A stretch of 64,000 nt of DNA from F23-D06 sp045132055 (GTDB taxonomy: Bacteria > Bacteroidota > Bacteroidia > Bacteroidales > WCHB1-69), in contig JBGURP010000007.1 in the NCBI GenBank assembly GCA_045132055.1, forward strand, positions 186,001-250,000, given 5' to 3'. A program made the position numbers and the translations under genes. Each line of letters begins with the position of its first letter. Position 1 is the first letter of the stretch. Under the pieces are notes generated by a model. That model worked only from the letters and a program-made list of their open reading frames with translations. It was not told the DNA's origin and made no database searches. This document shows positions 40,913-51,100 of the stretch, piece by piece.

Positions 40913-40990
40913 CCCCACACTGCACGACTTTGTCGCTTGTGTGGAGCTATTGCACTTCGTGCGGGTCGTCTCTCCGAGACTCTCAAGGTA
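40913..40990. repeat. Structured efflux-operon repeat, copy D
   Basis: Full-length copy: CCCCACAC paired with GTGTGGAG, inner hairpin CGAC-TTT-GTCG, then GCACTTCGTGC, GTCTC-TCC-GAGAC and CAAGGTATATGT. The inner hairpin differs from copies A-C in sequence but not in pairing. Confidence 0.75.
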
Positions 40991-41026
40991 TATGTATCAC
41001 ATCTCTCATCTCTAAACTCTAAACTC

Positions 41027-42346
41027 TTATCTCTCCACTCCCAGGGTGGCGTCCAGATTTGCCTTGGCTGAAAGGTAATTGTACAGCGACTGGCAATAGG
41101 TAAGCTGTGTGCTGGTGAGGGTCAATTCGGCACTGCTGAGATCCAGCCAGGTGTTCATGCCCACCTCATATTGCTTCTTGGCGATATCGTATGCTTTTTG
41201 AGCCTGCATCATCGTCTCGCGGTCGGCGGCAATGTCCTCAATAGCCTGCTGCATGTCGTTCAGATAGCTCTGCGCGCCAATGCGCAGGTTCCGCTCTGCA
41301 TCCAGACGCTGGTCCTTCATATTCTCGATGTTCAGGTTGGTCTGTTTGATTTTGTAGGAAGTGGCGACCCAGGAAATGATGGGCACTTGCAGCGAAAGCG
41401 CTATGTAGGAATAAGGGTAGTTGGTGAATTTCTGTCCGTCATCGCCCATGCCGGAGTATTGGAAACTGCCAGCCAGCGCGAGCATCGGACACGAGGAACC
41501 GATGATGATCTTCTTAGACTGTTCCAACTCCTGGATACTCAAATCCAACTGACGCAGTGCGGAGTTATAGGCCAATTGCACTTCTTGTTCGTCAGGCATG
41601 GTAGCATTGAGCACGCCTTGCTCGTAATCGGAAAGCTCACCGTCGAAAATCACAGGTTCGTCGATGTTCATGCCCAAGAGGACTTTGAGGCGCATATTGG
41701 CAAGACGCACCGACTTGGCGGCGGAGGTCACGGCCGGACGCTGACTCTGCAAAGTCACATCCGAACGCAGTTTCTCGAACTCGGACACCAAACCTTGATT
41801 GTAGGAATTGGTCACCAGCTGGTTGCTGGCCTCTATGTTGGCGTAGCTCTTTTGCATCACGTCATACGACTGCTTGGCAAGCAGATAGATGTAATAGGCC
41901 TGTTTCACCTGGTTCACCATCTCCAACTTGGAGGAGCGGGCCGCTTCCATCGCAAGATCAATGTCCATTGAGCTGAGTTTCAGGTTGGACCAAAGCGCCG
42001 GTGAAATGATGGGCAGGCTCAGATTGGCACCAACAGAGTATGTGTTGTCACGGCCCACCTTGATGTTCATCGTCTGACCACCCATATCCATAGACATGGT
42101 CTGCTTAAGCAGCGTCCGGTTGTAGTTGGCCGCCAGCGACACATCGGGAAAGAGCGCGGCAATCTGCTCTTTCTTGTACAATTGTTTGATCTGAACATTA
42201 CGATCGGCGATGCGCATGGTCGGGGTTTCCGACAGGGCGATTTCAATTGCCTTGTTCAAATCCATGTGAATGGAATCCTGTGTCTGGGCGTTGACCATCA
42301 GAAAAGAGGTGCCAAGCAGAAGCACAGTGAGCATATATTTTTTCAT
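41027..42346 (-). CDS. TolC-family outer-membrane efflux channel
   Basis: 439 residues from MKKYMLTVLLLGTSFLMVNAQ (signal peptide to about residue 21); an upstream in-frame ATG at 42364 is also possible but would give a poor signal n-region. Two outer-membrane-efflux repeats rich in long alanine/glutamine helices (about 30-220 and 230-430) form the periplasmic tunnel. It is first in the tolC-MFP-RND-PII-like operon and is transcribed from a -7 box at 42447-42454, divergent from the NUDIX regulator. Confidence 0.93.
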   Translation of the reverse strand: MKKYMLTVLLLGTSFLMVNAQTQDSIHMDLNKAIEIALSETPTMRIADRNVQIKQLYKKEQIAALFPDVSLAANYNRTLLKQTMSMDMGGQTMNIKVGRDNTYSVGANLSLPIISPALWSNLKLSSMDIDLAMEAARSSKLEMVNQVKQAYYIYLLAKQSYDVMQKSYANIEASNQLVTNSYNQGLVSEFEKLRSDVTLQSQRPAVTSAAKSVRLANMRLKVLLGMNIDEPVIFDGELSDYEQGVLNATMPDEQEVQLAYNSALRQLDLSIQELEQSKKIIIGSSCPMLALAGSFQYSGMGDDGQKFTNYPYSYIALSLQVPIISWVATSYKIKQTNLNIENMKDQRLDAERNLRIGAQSYLNDMQQAIEDIAADRETMMQAQKAYDIAKKQYEVGMNTWLDLSSAELTLTSTQLTYCQSLYNYLSAKANLDATLGVER

Positions 42347-42446
42347 CTCTTGCAAAAAATTCATCTTACAATTTGTAAAATAACTAACTTATCAAACTAA
42401 TTTACAATAATTTAGAAATGATTCTATACCAATGTAAAAGAAGCTG

Positions 42447-42454
42447 CAAAGATA
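42447..42454 (-). promoter_or_regulatory. TATCTTTG -7 box for the efflux operon
   Basis: Minus-strand TATCTTTG about 100 nt before the tolC start codon. Its -33 region falls in the palindrome at 42471-42489. Confidence 0.65.
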
Positions 42455-42470
42455 GTAAAAAAAACGAAAC

Positions 42471-42489
42471 GTGTGTATTTTTTACACAC
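42471..42489. promoter_or_regulatory. Palindromic candidate operator GTGTGTA-TTTTT-TACACAC
   Basis: A perfect 7-bp inverted repeat with a 5-bp spacer, in the middle of the divergent tolC/NUDIX promoters and overlapping the expected -33 region of both. It is a good candidate binding site for the NUDIX-type regulator encoded next to it. Confidence 0.55.
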
Positions 42490-42505
42490 AAGATGATATT
42501 TTTTT

Positions 42506-42513
42506 TATTTTTG
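42506..42513 (+). promoter_or_regulatory. TATTTTTG -7 box for the NUDIX regulator
   Basis: TATTTTTG 23 nt before the ATG at 42537. Its -33 region overlaps the palindrome at 42471-42489. Confidence 0.65.
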
Positions 42514-42536
42514 CGCCCTGAAAAAAAATTCCGGAA

Positions 42537-43235
42537 ATGGGTAACAAAGGTGATTATCGGTATGAATACTGGCGTCCGGCGGTAACTGTGGACAATGTGG
42601 TGTACGGTTTCGACGGCACTCACCTCAACGTGCTGCTGGTACGCCGGGGCAGAGAACCATTCAAGGACAAGTGGGCCTTTCCGGGAGGTTTCCTGGATGA
42701 GCATGAGACATTGGAGGAGGCCGCGCGGCGAGAGCTGCAAGAGGAGACGGGCCTCACCCCGAAATACCTGACGGAAATCGGCTCTTTCAGCGCGCCTGAC
42801 CGCGACCCGCGCGGCCGCACCATCACCATTGCGTTCGCTTCGGTGGTCCGTCCGTACCAAATGCAAGAGGCCGTGGCCGGCGACGATGCCAGCGCTTGCC
42901 AATGGTTCCCCATCACGGAGCTCCCCCAACTGGCCTTCGACCATGCCGACATCATCCAAAAAGCCCTCTTCATGCTTCGCATCGGCATCCTGACCGACCC
43001 CGTGACATTCCTGCTGCTGGACGACACGTTCACGCTTCCCGAAATGCAACGACTCTATACCGAAGTCTTCAACCGGGAATTTGACCGCCGCAACTTCCAG
43101 AAGAAGTTCCTCGCCTCCGGAATGCTCACCCCAGTACCTTGCGAGGACGAGAAGAAGAACGCACACTCCCCCATCCACTACCGTTTCAATGAGGACGGCT
43201 ACGTGCAGTTCAAGGAGAAGCTGTCAAAATGCTAA
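42537..43235 (+). CDS. NUDIX domain transcriptional regulator (NrtR/AraR-like)
   Basis: 232 residues: an N-terminal NUDIX fold with an intact box (G51-x5-E57-x7-R65-E66-L-x-E69-E70-x-G72-L) and a C-terminal winged-helix region (about 150-230, with FTLPEMQRLYTEVFNREFDRRNFQKKFL). This is the arrangement of NrtR and Bacteroidetes AraR regulators, where the NUDIX domain senses a nucleotide or sugar ligand. The full NUDIX box suggests hydrolysis may be retained. It is divergent from the tolC efflux operon with a palindrome between the two promoters, so autoregulation and control of the pump are plausible. No NAD or arabinose genes are nearby. Confidence 0.85.
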   Translation: MGNKGDYRYEYWRPAVTVDNVVYGFDGTHLNVLLVRRGREPFKDKWAFPGGFLDEHETLEEAARRELQEETGLTPKYLTEIGSFSAPDRDPRGRTITIAFASVVRPYQMQEAVAGDDASACQWFPITELPQLAFDHADIIQKALFMLRIGILTDPVTFLLLDDTFTLPEMQRLYTEVFNREFDRRNFQKKFLASGMLTPVPCEDEKKNAHSPIHYRFNEDGYVQFKEKLSKC

Positions 43236-43263
43236 AACGAGAAGACCCTTACCTTTCAGACAT

Positions 43264-43296
43264 AAAAAAAGCCGCTGCGTTTCGCAACGGCTTTTT
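43264..43296. terminator. Bidirectional terminator between NUDIX gene and 43318 gene
   Basis: AAAAAAGCCG...CGGCTTTTT hairpin (GCCG and TGCG-TTT-CGCA stems with one C/A mismatch between them) flanked by A-run and T-run. It serves the two convergent genes. Confidence 0.8.
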
Positions 43297-43317
43297 GGCA
43301 TCTTCACTCGGCGAAGA

Positions 43318-43968
43318 TTATTTTTCCTTGATCAACTGTTCCAAAGCATCCACTTCCTCTTGCAGTTTGGAAATTGATGCATTATTCTCTTCAATCTTTT
43401 TGGAAACATCGTTAAGGTTGAGCTGCAATTTTTCTATCTGACCATTGATTTTTTCCTGCTCCTTAAGCAGAGACTGCTTGCTGGTTTCCAGTTTGGCAAT
43501 TTGTTCTTTCTTTTCGATAATCGGTTTACGAATTTGGTATTCGTCAACTTTTGACGGCATCTTTTGGAGGAATTTGCGAATGGCAGCATCGACTTGCGGG
43601 TCGGTGGAAGCGGTTACGGCATTCATATTGCCCTTGCACACGAGCAGAACCAACTGGGTCGTCTTTTCATTTTTCTTGCCGAACTCGATGACATTAAAGA
43701 AGATGTCATAGTTCTCCTGTCCGAACGGAGCAAATTGCTGGTTACGGTATGTACGGAAGCCACTCTCTTTGGAAGCCTTGAGATTATACTGGTTTTCGAA
43801 AATATCGCGCAAAGTCGCATCCAAAGTCTCCACGGACACGTTCTTCATGTTAAAAAGATAGCCAGGATACTGGGATTTGTTGAAATCCACCATGGAAGTG
43901 TGGAGTTTCTGTGCTGAAGCCGTAAAAGCGATAACGGCGATAGTCAAGAGTGTGAAAATCTTTTTCAT
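43318..43968 (-). CDS. Secreted protein with C-terminal coiled coil, function unknown
   Basis: 216 residues from MKKIFTLLTIAVIAFTASAQ, a clear signal peptide. The body (25-145) is a small unrecognised domain, and residues about 150-216 form a continuous heptad-rich coiled coil (EKKEQIAKLETSKQSLLKEQ, then QIEKLQLNLNDVSKKIEE). It probably oligomerises in the periplasm or at the outer membrane. The frame extends to TTG 43974, but the ATG at 43966-43968 gives the better signal sequence. Its promoter interlocks with that of divergent dusB. I do not recognise a family. Confidence 0.75.
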   Translation of the reverse strand: MKKIFTLLTIAVIAFTASAQKLHTSMVDFNKSQYPGYLFNMKNVSVETLDATLRDIFENQYNLKASKESGFRTYRNQQFAPFGQENYDIFFNVIEFGKKNEKTTQLVLLVCKGNMNAVTASTDPQVDAAIRKFLQKMPSKVDEYQIRKPIIEKKEQIAKLETSKQSLLKEQEKINGQIEKLQLNLNDVSKKIEENNASISKLQEEVDALEQLIKEK

Positions 43969-44010
43969 AGTCAAAACGTTTTAAAATTAAACACTGTATT
44001 TGAGGCTGCA

Positions 44011-44018
44011 AAGATAAA
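44011..44018 (-). promoter_or_regulatory. TATCTTTG -7 box for the 43318 gene
   Basis: Minus-strand TATCTTTG, 42 nt upstream of the gene start and only 7 bp from the plus-strand -7 box of dusB. Confidence 0.65.
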
Positions 44019-44025
44019 AAAATTA

Positions 44026-44033
44026 TTTTTGCA
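44026..44033 (+). promoter_or_regulatory. TATTTTTG -7 box for dusB
   Basis: TATTTTTG ending 8 nt before the dusB ATG, so the transcript would be nearly leaderless. Confidence 0.65.
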
Positions 44034-44041
44034 CCCCAATT

Positions 44042-45031
44042 ATGCATATTCAAGAGATTCTCAACCGGTTTGATTTTCCCACCTATCTTGCTCCCATGGA
44101 GGGCATCACGGACCATGCCTTCCGGATGATCTGCAAGGAGCACGGCGCTGACATGCTCATCTCCGAGTTCATCTCCTCTGACGCGCTTTCAAGAGAAGTA
44201 GATAAGAGCCTGAAAAAGATGAAGTTTGATGAGAAGGAGCGGCCTTTCGGGGTGCAGATTTTCGGTCACAACGAGAGTTCACTGATCACAGCGGCACAGA
44301 TAGCGGCCGAGTGCGAGCCCGACTTCATCGACATCAACTGGGGCTGTCCGGTTCGAAAGGTAGTGAGCAAAGGCGCCGGATCGGCCATATTGCAAGACAT
44401 CCCCAAGATGGTGACACTCACGGCAGCGGTGGTCAAAGCTGTCAAATTGCCCGTCACAGTCAAGACCCGCTTGGGCTGGGACCAGTCGAACAGGCCCATC
44501 GTGGAGGTAGCGGAGCGACTGCAAGACATTGGCATCGAGGCCATTGCCATACATGGACGCACACGCTCGCAGATGTACGGCGGAGAGGCAGACTGGAGCC
44601 TTATCGGCGCCGTGAAGGCGAACCCGCGCATGACCATCCCGGTTATCGGCAACGGTGACATCGACTCTGCCGAGAAGGCCATCCTTTACCGCGAACGCTA
44701 CGGGGTGGACGGTATCATGATTGGCAGGGCCGCCATTGGCAACCCTTGGATTTTCCGCGACATCAAATGCCGCCTCCGGGGCGAAGAACCTCCAACGCTC
44801 ACCTACCGGGAACGTCTAGAGACGGTGTTGGATCATCTGCACGCCTCCGCTGACGACAAAGGCGAGCGACGCGCTGTATTGGAAATGCGCACGCAATATG
44901 CCGGTTATTTCAAAGGTCTCTTCGACTTCAAGAGCACACGTATGCGACTGATGGGCGCCAGCACCATCGAGGAATGCCGGCAAATCATGGAGGCATACGC
45001 CCTCACCCACTCCGCATCCATAACGGAGTAA
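44042..45031 (+). CDS. dusB: tRNA-dihydrouridine synthase
   Basis: 329 residues. FMN-dependent TIM-barrel enzyme reducing uridines in the tRNA D-loop. LAPMEGITDHAFRMICKEHGADMLISEFISS at the N-terminus, FIDINWGCPVRKVVSKGAGSAIL with the catalytic cysteine near residue 102, VKTRLGWD, IAIHGRTRSQMYGGEADWS and VIGNGDIDS...GVDGIMIGRAAIGNPWIF give the complete Dus signature. The overall match is to the DusB branch. It has its own promoter, divergent from the coiled-coil gene. Confidence 0.95.
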   Translation: MHIQEILNRFDFPTYLAPMEGITDHAFRMICKEHGADMLISEFISSDALSREVDKSLKKMKFDEKERPFGVQIFGHNESSLITAAQIAAECEPDFIDINWGCPVRKVVSKGAGSAILQDIPKMVTLTAAVVKAVKLPVTVKTRLGWDQSNRPIVEVAERLQDIGIEAIAIHGRTRSQMYGGEADWSLIGAVKANPRMTIPVIGNGDIDSAEKAILYRERYGVDGIMIGRAAIGNPWIFRDIKCRLRGEEPPTLTYRERLETVLDHLHASADDKGERRAVLEMRTQYAGYFKGLFDFKSTRMRLMGASTIEECRQIMEAYALTHSASITE

Positions 45032-45118
45032 TCTCTTTTTTATTTACTGATAGCAAGACACTTATCGTTATTGGAACAATAATGAACCAAAAACACTTGG
45101 CTCAAATAAAAAAAAATG

Positions 45119-45126
45119 TATTTTTG
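45119..45126 (+). promoter_or_regulatory. TATTTTTG -7 box for the giant T9SS gene
   Basis: TATTTTTG 64 nt before the ATG at 45191, leaving an AT-rich leader. An earlier in-frame ATG at 45116 overlaps this box and is rejected as the start. Confidence 0.65.
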
Positions 45127-45190
45127 CCAGCTTACAAATAATATTATATTTTTTGTAGTATATAGTCACGTTAATAAAACTCTAAACAAT

Positions 45191-48100
45191 ATGACAACTA
45201 GAAAGAACCTCTTATTCGTGATTGCATTCTGCTGGATGTATATGGCCTCATTTGCACAAAGCAGCGTGGACTCCATCACCATTTACCGGGAGAATTTCGA
45301 TGGTGCTACATACCAAGGCATCACGTCCACCTACAACTTTGCTGACGGCGACTGGATTTTGGATTCGTCACTGTCAGTATCAAATCCGGCGTGCATCCAC
45401 CTTCGCATGTTTGACAACTCAGGTAACATGACCATGTTAACCTCTCCAATCCCCGTCACATCGAGCAGCATGACAGATTCGGTCAGACATGTTTATATGA
45501 GTTTTGATCATATATGCAAAATCAATGAACTTGATTATGCCACCATATTTTACCGTACAGCCACAGGTGTTAACGAAGACGGTTCATACCAGTGGGGCAG
45601 CTATCGTCTGTTAAACTTCAACAAGTCCAGCTCATTTTACTATGGCGATGGTACAGCTGATCCTTACGGCACGAGAACGACAGCCCATTTCGGTGACTAT
45701 CTCGGAGGTCAGTTCAACGACGGTTGCTACGGCACCAGCGGCGCTGGGTCATGGTTGCCGAACAACCCTACCATAGCTCCCACCAACTCTTGGTGGAAAC
45801 ATGAGATTTTTGACATCTCCCGTTTTGTACTTGCACCTAATGTCACGCACTTCCAGATCAGATTCACCGTCAGTAAGAACTCTCCTACAACATCTGGCAC
45901 CCACTTATGCAAAGGTTGGTATGTGGACAATTTAACATTCCTGTTGGCCAACTGCGAATTGGAGATTCCGAGAATTGCACTCACCGGAACCGTTTATGCC
46001 GGTGGTGATGCTAACAGCGGCGCACTGAATAATAACTTGAAAAACAACACAGGCCCTTACACCATTCAGGCCACTATCAAAGATAACGACACGCTCAATC
46101 TGAACACTTTGCTTTTCACTTACCAGAAAAACAATGGACCGACGGTGACGGTTCCCAACAACAGTGTCGTTGGACCGGTCTGGCCTGGCGATAACGAGCA
46201 ACACACCATTGTCAGCGAATGGCAACTGCCAGACATCTGCTACTATGACACCATCCGATATCACATCTACATCGAGGATGTGCATGGCAACAAGAGACAA
46301 TTGGACACTTTCTTAATAGCATGGCATAACCAAACCAACATACAGACCAATGACTGCCGGGCCGACAGTATCAACACGGGCGAGTTCCCGCACTGTTTCA
46401 TCACTGGCCAGCCACAACCTGTCAAGTTCTATTTCACCAACAAGAGCGACGCCTTGCATTCCGCAGGCAACCCTTATCAAACTAGCCTCTCTGTTGTGTT
46501 GAAAGTGGAAAATGAGAATCATCAGGTGACACACAACTCCACGCATTCTTGGACTGGATCTATCTGTATGGACGTTGGTGACACGCTTTCGCTGGGAACA
46601 TTTACGCCAACCCAGGGATACAACTACATCACCGCATACGTCAACATGCGAAACGGACAAGTGGACGGCTACCATGCCAATGACACCATCCACTTCACAG
46701 GTTTTGCTTGTGACAGCATTTTGCACGGCGACTACACCGTTGGAGGCGCCAACCCCGACTTCGCGGATATGAATGCGGTGAAGACCGCCCTATCCTACTG
46801 CGGTGTCAATGGTCCCACCACTTTCCATTTCCGCCCCGGCACTTATCAAGACTTCGACTTTACCGAAAATTATGTGGGCCAATCGGAAATCAACACCATC
46901 ACCTTCCAGGGTGACCAGCGCGACCAAGTCATTATCGTCAACAACCACCAAGATGCCGGCACTAATCTTTTCGGCGCAGTCACATTGGTTCATGTTAACA
47001 ACTTCCATTTCAAAGACATGACCATTCAGGGCAACAATAGTGCGCAATCCAAGGGTGTTCTTTTCAGGGGCAATGGAAGTACCAATATCTCTTTCGACAA
47101 TTGCAAAATCCTCGCCAATACTGTCAACACAACGGATGTCACTTGCTTTGCAGCAGGCCGAAATGTCGCTGTACCCAACACGACAGGAAACACTCCTGAT
47201 GCCAACATTTCCTTCAGCAACTGTACCCTGTCAGGCGGCAATATTGGTTTGTATTATATTGGCATTGCCGCACGGCGTAATGCTATCACGCTCCAAAACA
47301 ACCGCATTATTTCATGTTATAGAGGTATCTACACGAATTATTGCAACCCAACAATTCTCAGCAACCACATTTCCCAATATCACATGGGATCCCACCAGAA
47401 TTTCACGGGTATCTATATTGATCAAGCCATCAGTCCTGATATCAATGGCAACATCATTGACAGCACATACGATGTGGAATTTGGTATCCACTTGAAAAAC
47501 GCCACCAACAACGACTTCTACATTCGTAACAATCACGTCAAGGTCGGAAATTCGAACTATGGTATTTATGTAACCAACAGTTCTTCTTCAGCGAGCATGA
47601 CCGGATTCATCTATAACAACGAGGTGATCCTCTACCCTGTTACTGCAGACAATTCATACGCTATGCAGATTGTCTCATCCAACAACTTGAAGGTCATACA
47701 CAACAGCTTATACATCAAGTCTGACGCTCCGTACAGCAATACAGCAGCCTTGATGATTCAAAACAACAATAATACATATTTAGACAATAATATATTATTA
47801 AACTATTGTAATTCCAATACCAGCAGCACACACTATCCACTCTATCTGAACGGTTCTTCCACTGTGACAGGTGGCCAAAACAACCTGATTTCAGCTGCAG
47901 GAACAATTGTATTCAAGACAGCTGCCATGAATACGATTACAGATATGGAACGCAACATCAATACTATGCATAACAACATCAGCATGTTGCCACCTATGGA
48001 AAATCCTACAGAGAGTCTGCTGCCCTCCGAGTTCAGTGGATTGGAGTGTACACATAATGAGAATGTTTCAACGGACATCCGTAGCATTGAGCGTACCAAC

Positions 48101-51100
48101 CCCACGTATATGGGTGCTTATGCCAACGCTATCCCCGCTGTTGACGCAGCCATTACGGCAATGACCAGTCCGTCACTGGGTGAATGTCCTCAAGATTCTT
48201 ACAATATTACTCTCACCATTGCCAACAAGGGTTCACAAACGTTGAACTTCGCCAATAATCCTGCAACCGTTACCATCCATTCCGACTCCCTGAACCTCAC
48301 ACAGCAGAATACCATCAACAGTGGTAGTGTGAATATTATGGAGAGCATGTCTTTCGTTGTTGCCTCTAACGTAGTGATTCCCAGAAACCAGCCGATGGAT
48401 CTGACATTTGTTATCCACACCAATGGTGACAACAACACCAGCAATGATACATTGAGAATGCATTTCATTCTGGAAGTAGCCCAACCCGACTATGATGAAA
48501 CCTTCAGCAATGGAACCCAACAGACCTGGACCATCGAACAGATTTCTACGGGCAACTTAATTGGTAACTGGACCTTCCAAGAAGGAAGTGGCATCAACCC
48601 CACCATAGCCCCTGTTTATGGTACTGGCCGTTTGTTCTTCAACTCCAAGAATTTCGCATCCAACACTTCTTCCCGCGCCATCATGCCGGTTGTTGACCTG
48701 ACTGGAACCATCCACCCCATTTTGGAGATGTGGTTTGCTCACGACCGTGCCGGCAGTGCAACTGCTGCTGAGGGTGTTACTGTGAAGATCAAGACTGGTG
48801 ATGGCAGCACTTTCAATGCCATCGCCCCGCAAGGTCAAACCAGCACCTTGATCAAACGATACAAAGCCACTGCCACAGAACCCGAGTGGACATTATACAC
48901 ATACGATTTGACCAACTACGTTAACGCTGGTTGTATTTACATCGCCTTTGACGCAGACGGAAAGGGTGGCAACAACATCAATATCGACCGTATCCGTTTG
49001 AGAAACCTGGTGGATGATGACATTGCCATCACCCAGATTTACGCGCGCGGCGAGAGTCCAAACCAATATGATGTCAACAATGTGGTGAAAGCTCTGGCTC
49101 GTAATGAGGGTCGTCTGGCACAAAACAACATCAAGGTCTATATGACCGTGACCGGTGCTACGGAGCAATATCAAGATTCCTTGGTCATCCCCTCTTTGGC
49201 CTCCGGAGCTGAGACCATCGTCACTTTCCCGGATCATCATTACAACGTACAAGAGATGAAGAACGTAGAAGTACGTTCACGTCAAGACCAGCTTAACAGC
49301 AACAATGCCATCAACTGGCCCATGAACATCACCGAGAATGTGGTGAATTATGCAGACACCAGTGCACAAGAGTTGTTAATTGGCGACTACAACAACATCA
49401 TCCGTCCGTGCGTCCGTTACACCACAGATGAGGAGATTGCTGTCACTGCCGTTAAATATTACTATGATCAGACTTTCATCTCCAATCCTGAAAGCGGCTT
49501 CAGAGCTTTTGTTTCCAATGCAAACGGCGAAATCTTAGCCACCTCCGATATTGTCAATTTTGATAATCTGCAGCAGAGGGCATGGAACATCATCCCCATC
49601 AACAATTTCGCCCTTACCAACATGAACAACGAGTTCTATGTCGGTATTGAGATGTTGGCGAAGGGCAACTATTTGTGTGCTCAAATAGAAAGCCCGCTCA
49701 GAGATTCAGCATTCTACTACTTGGAGAGCAACGGCACATACACGCCGCAAACTACTGGCAGATTCATGATCGGTGCTGTCGTGGATACCCCATTCGTCCA
49801 TGATTTAGCGCTCCTAAGCTTGGACAATCCGACTACGCGATGCGATCTCGGCCACGAGAATCTTGTCCTCACCATTACCAATAACGGCTCTCAAGACTTG
49901 TTGCCGGGCACATTGATGCATTATTTCATCAACGGACTTCCCGCTGTCAGCGAGACCATGACGGACACTTTGCACAGTCACGAAACCAAAACTTTCATAT
50001 TCAACACTCAGTTTGACTTCACGAACAATCTCATTGACATAAATACCAATTACGACATTCTGGTGTGGGCCACCAAAGATGCTCAAGATCGTCTGCAATA
50101 CAATGACACTTTGCGTCAAGTCATCGCATCAAGAGGCAAATCAGCCCTGCCTATCGTACAAGATCCGGTGAATGTTTCCTACTACACTCGTGGAACCCTG
50201 ACGGCGCACCTGCCGAGTTCCATTTCACAAGGTGTGATCGGCTGGTTTGCCAACACTGGTTACGAGTCCTGGGAATTGTTAGGATACTCTGATTCCACTT
50301 ACCAGACCCCTTACATCTTCTTTGACACAACATTCTACGCCAACGCTAACCCCGGTTACATTTTTGACACTATTGTAGGAGAGCTGACCGGAAGTACAAC
50401 TGGCAATGGCGCACAGCCATTCGTTTTCACCAAAGGTTATTCCAGAGGCCGCATTCTCTATACAGAAAGCGAAATCGGACAACATGGTCCCATCACCACA
50501 ATCGGCGTGTATGTCAGCTCCATCACCAATGTAGGTGAGGGCGGCATCCCTATCAAGTTGTATTTGAAGGAGACCTCTCTGCCCTCCTTCCCGTCCAATT
50601 CAGCCATAGATTGGGATAATGAAGTGCTCGATGCCACTCTTATCGTGGATGAAATGGTTCACTTTGACCATGTAGGATGGCACTATTTCACCCTGTCCAC
50701 GCCGTTCAATTACAACAACGGCAATTTGATAGTGTTGACAGAGACCAACTGCGCTGACTATTGCACGGGCACAGGTACACAATGTAACAATTGCGGTGCA
50801 TTCGTATCAGGTGGAACCGGATATCCGAGCTTCAAACAGACCAACTGCGCAACTGGATTTGTACAGTACAAGGATAACAATACCTTGCCGATGACAGGTA
50901 ACTACAGCAACTATACCAAACGTCTCACCATGTCGTTCAAGATTGCTGACCTGCAATGCGGTAGCCAAAAGATACCTATCCACATCCATGTGCCAGACAT
51001 TCCGACATACGACGTGCGTACAGTCTCTTTGGACTATCCTTCTTCTGGTTGTGCTTTGTATGACGAGCACATCCAAGTCTCTATCCAGAATATGCTTAAC

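Noticed and set aside
40804..40986. 61-codon N-terminal extension of the efflux adaptor
   Set aside because: The extension is encoded by the structured repeats (it contains RRPARSAI twice) and would bury the lipoprotein signal. MKKATIAIL at 40803 is the start.
45116..45190. 25-codon N-terminal extension of the giant T9SS protein
   Set aside because: It overlaps the -7 box at 45119-45126 and would precede a complete signal peptide.
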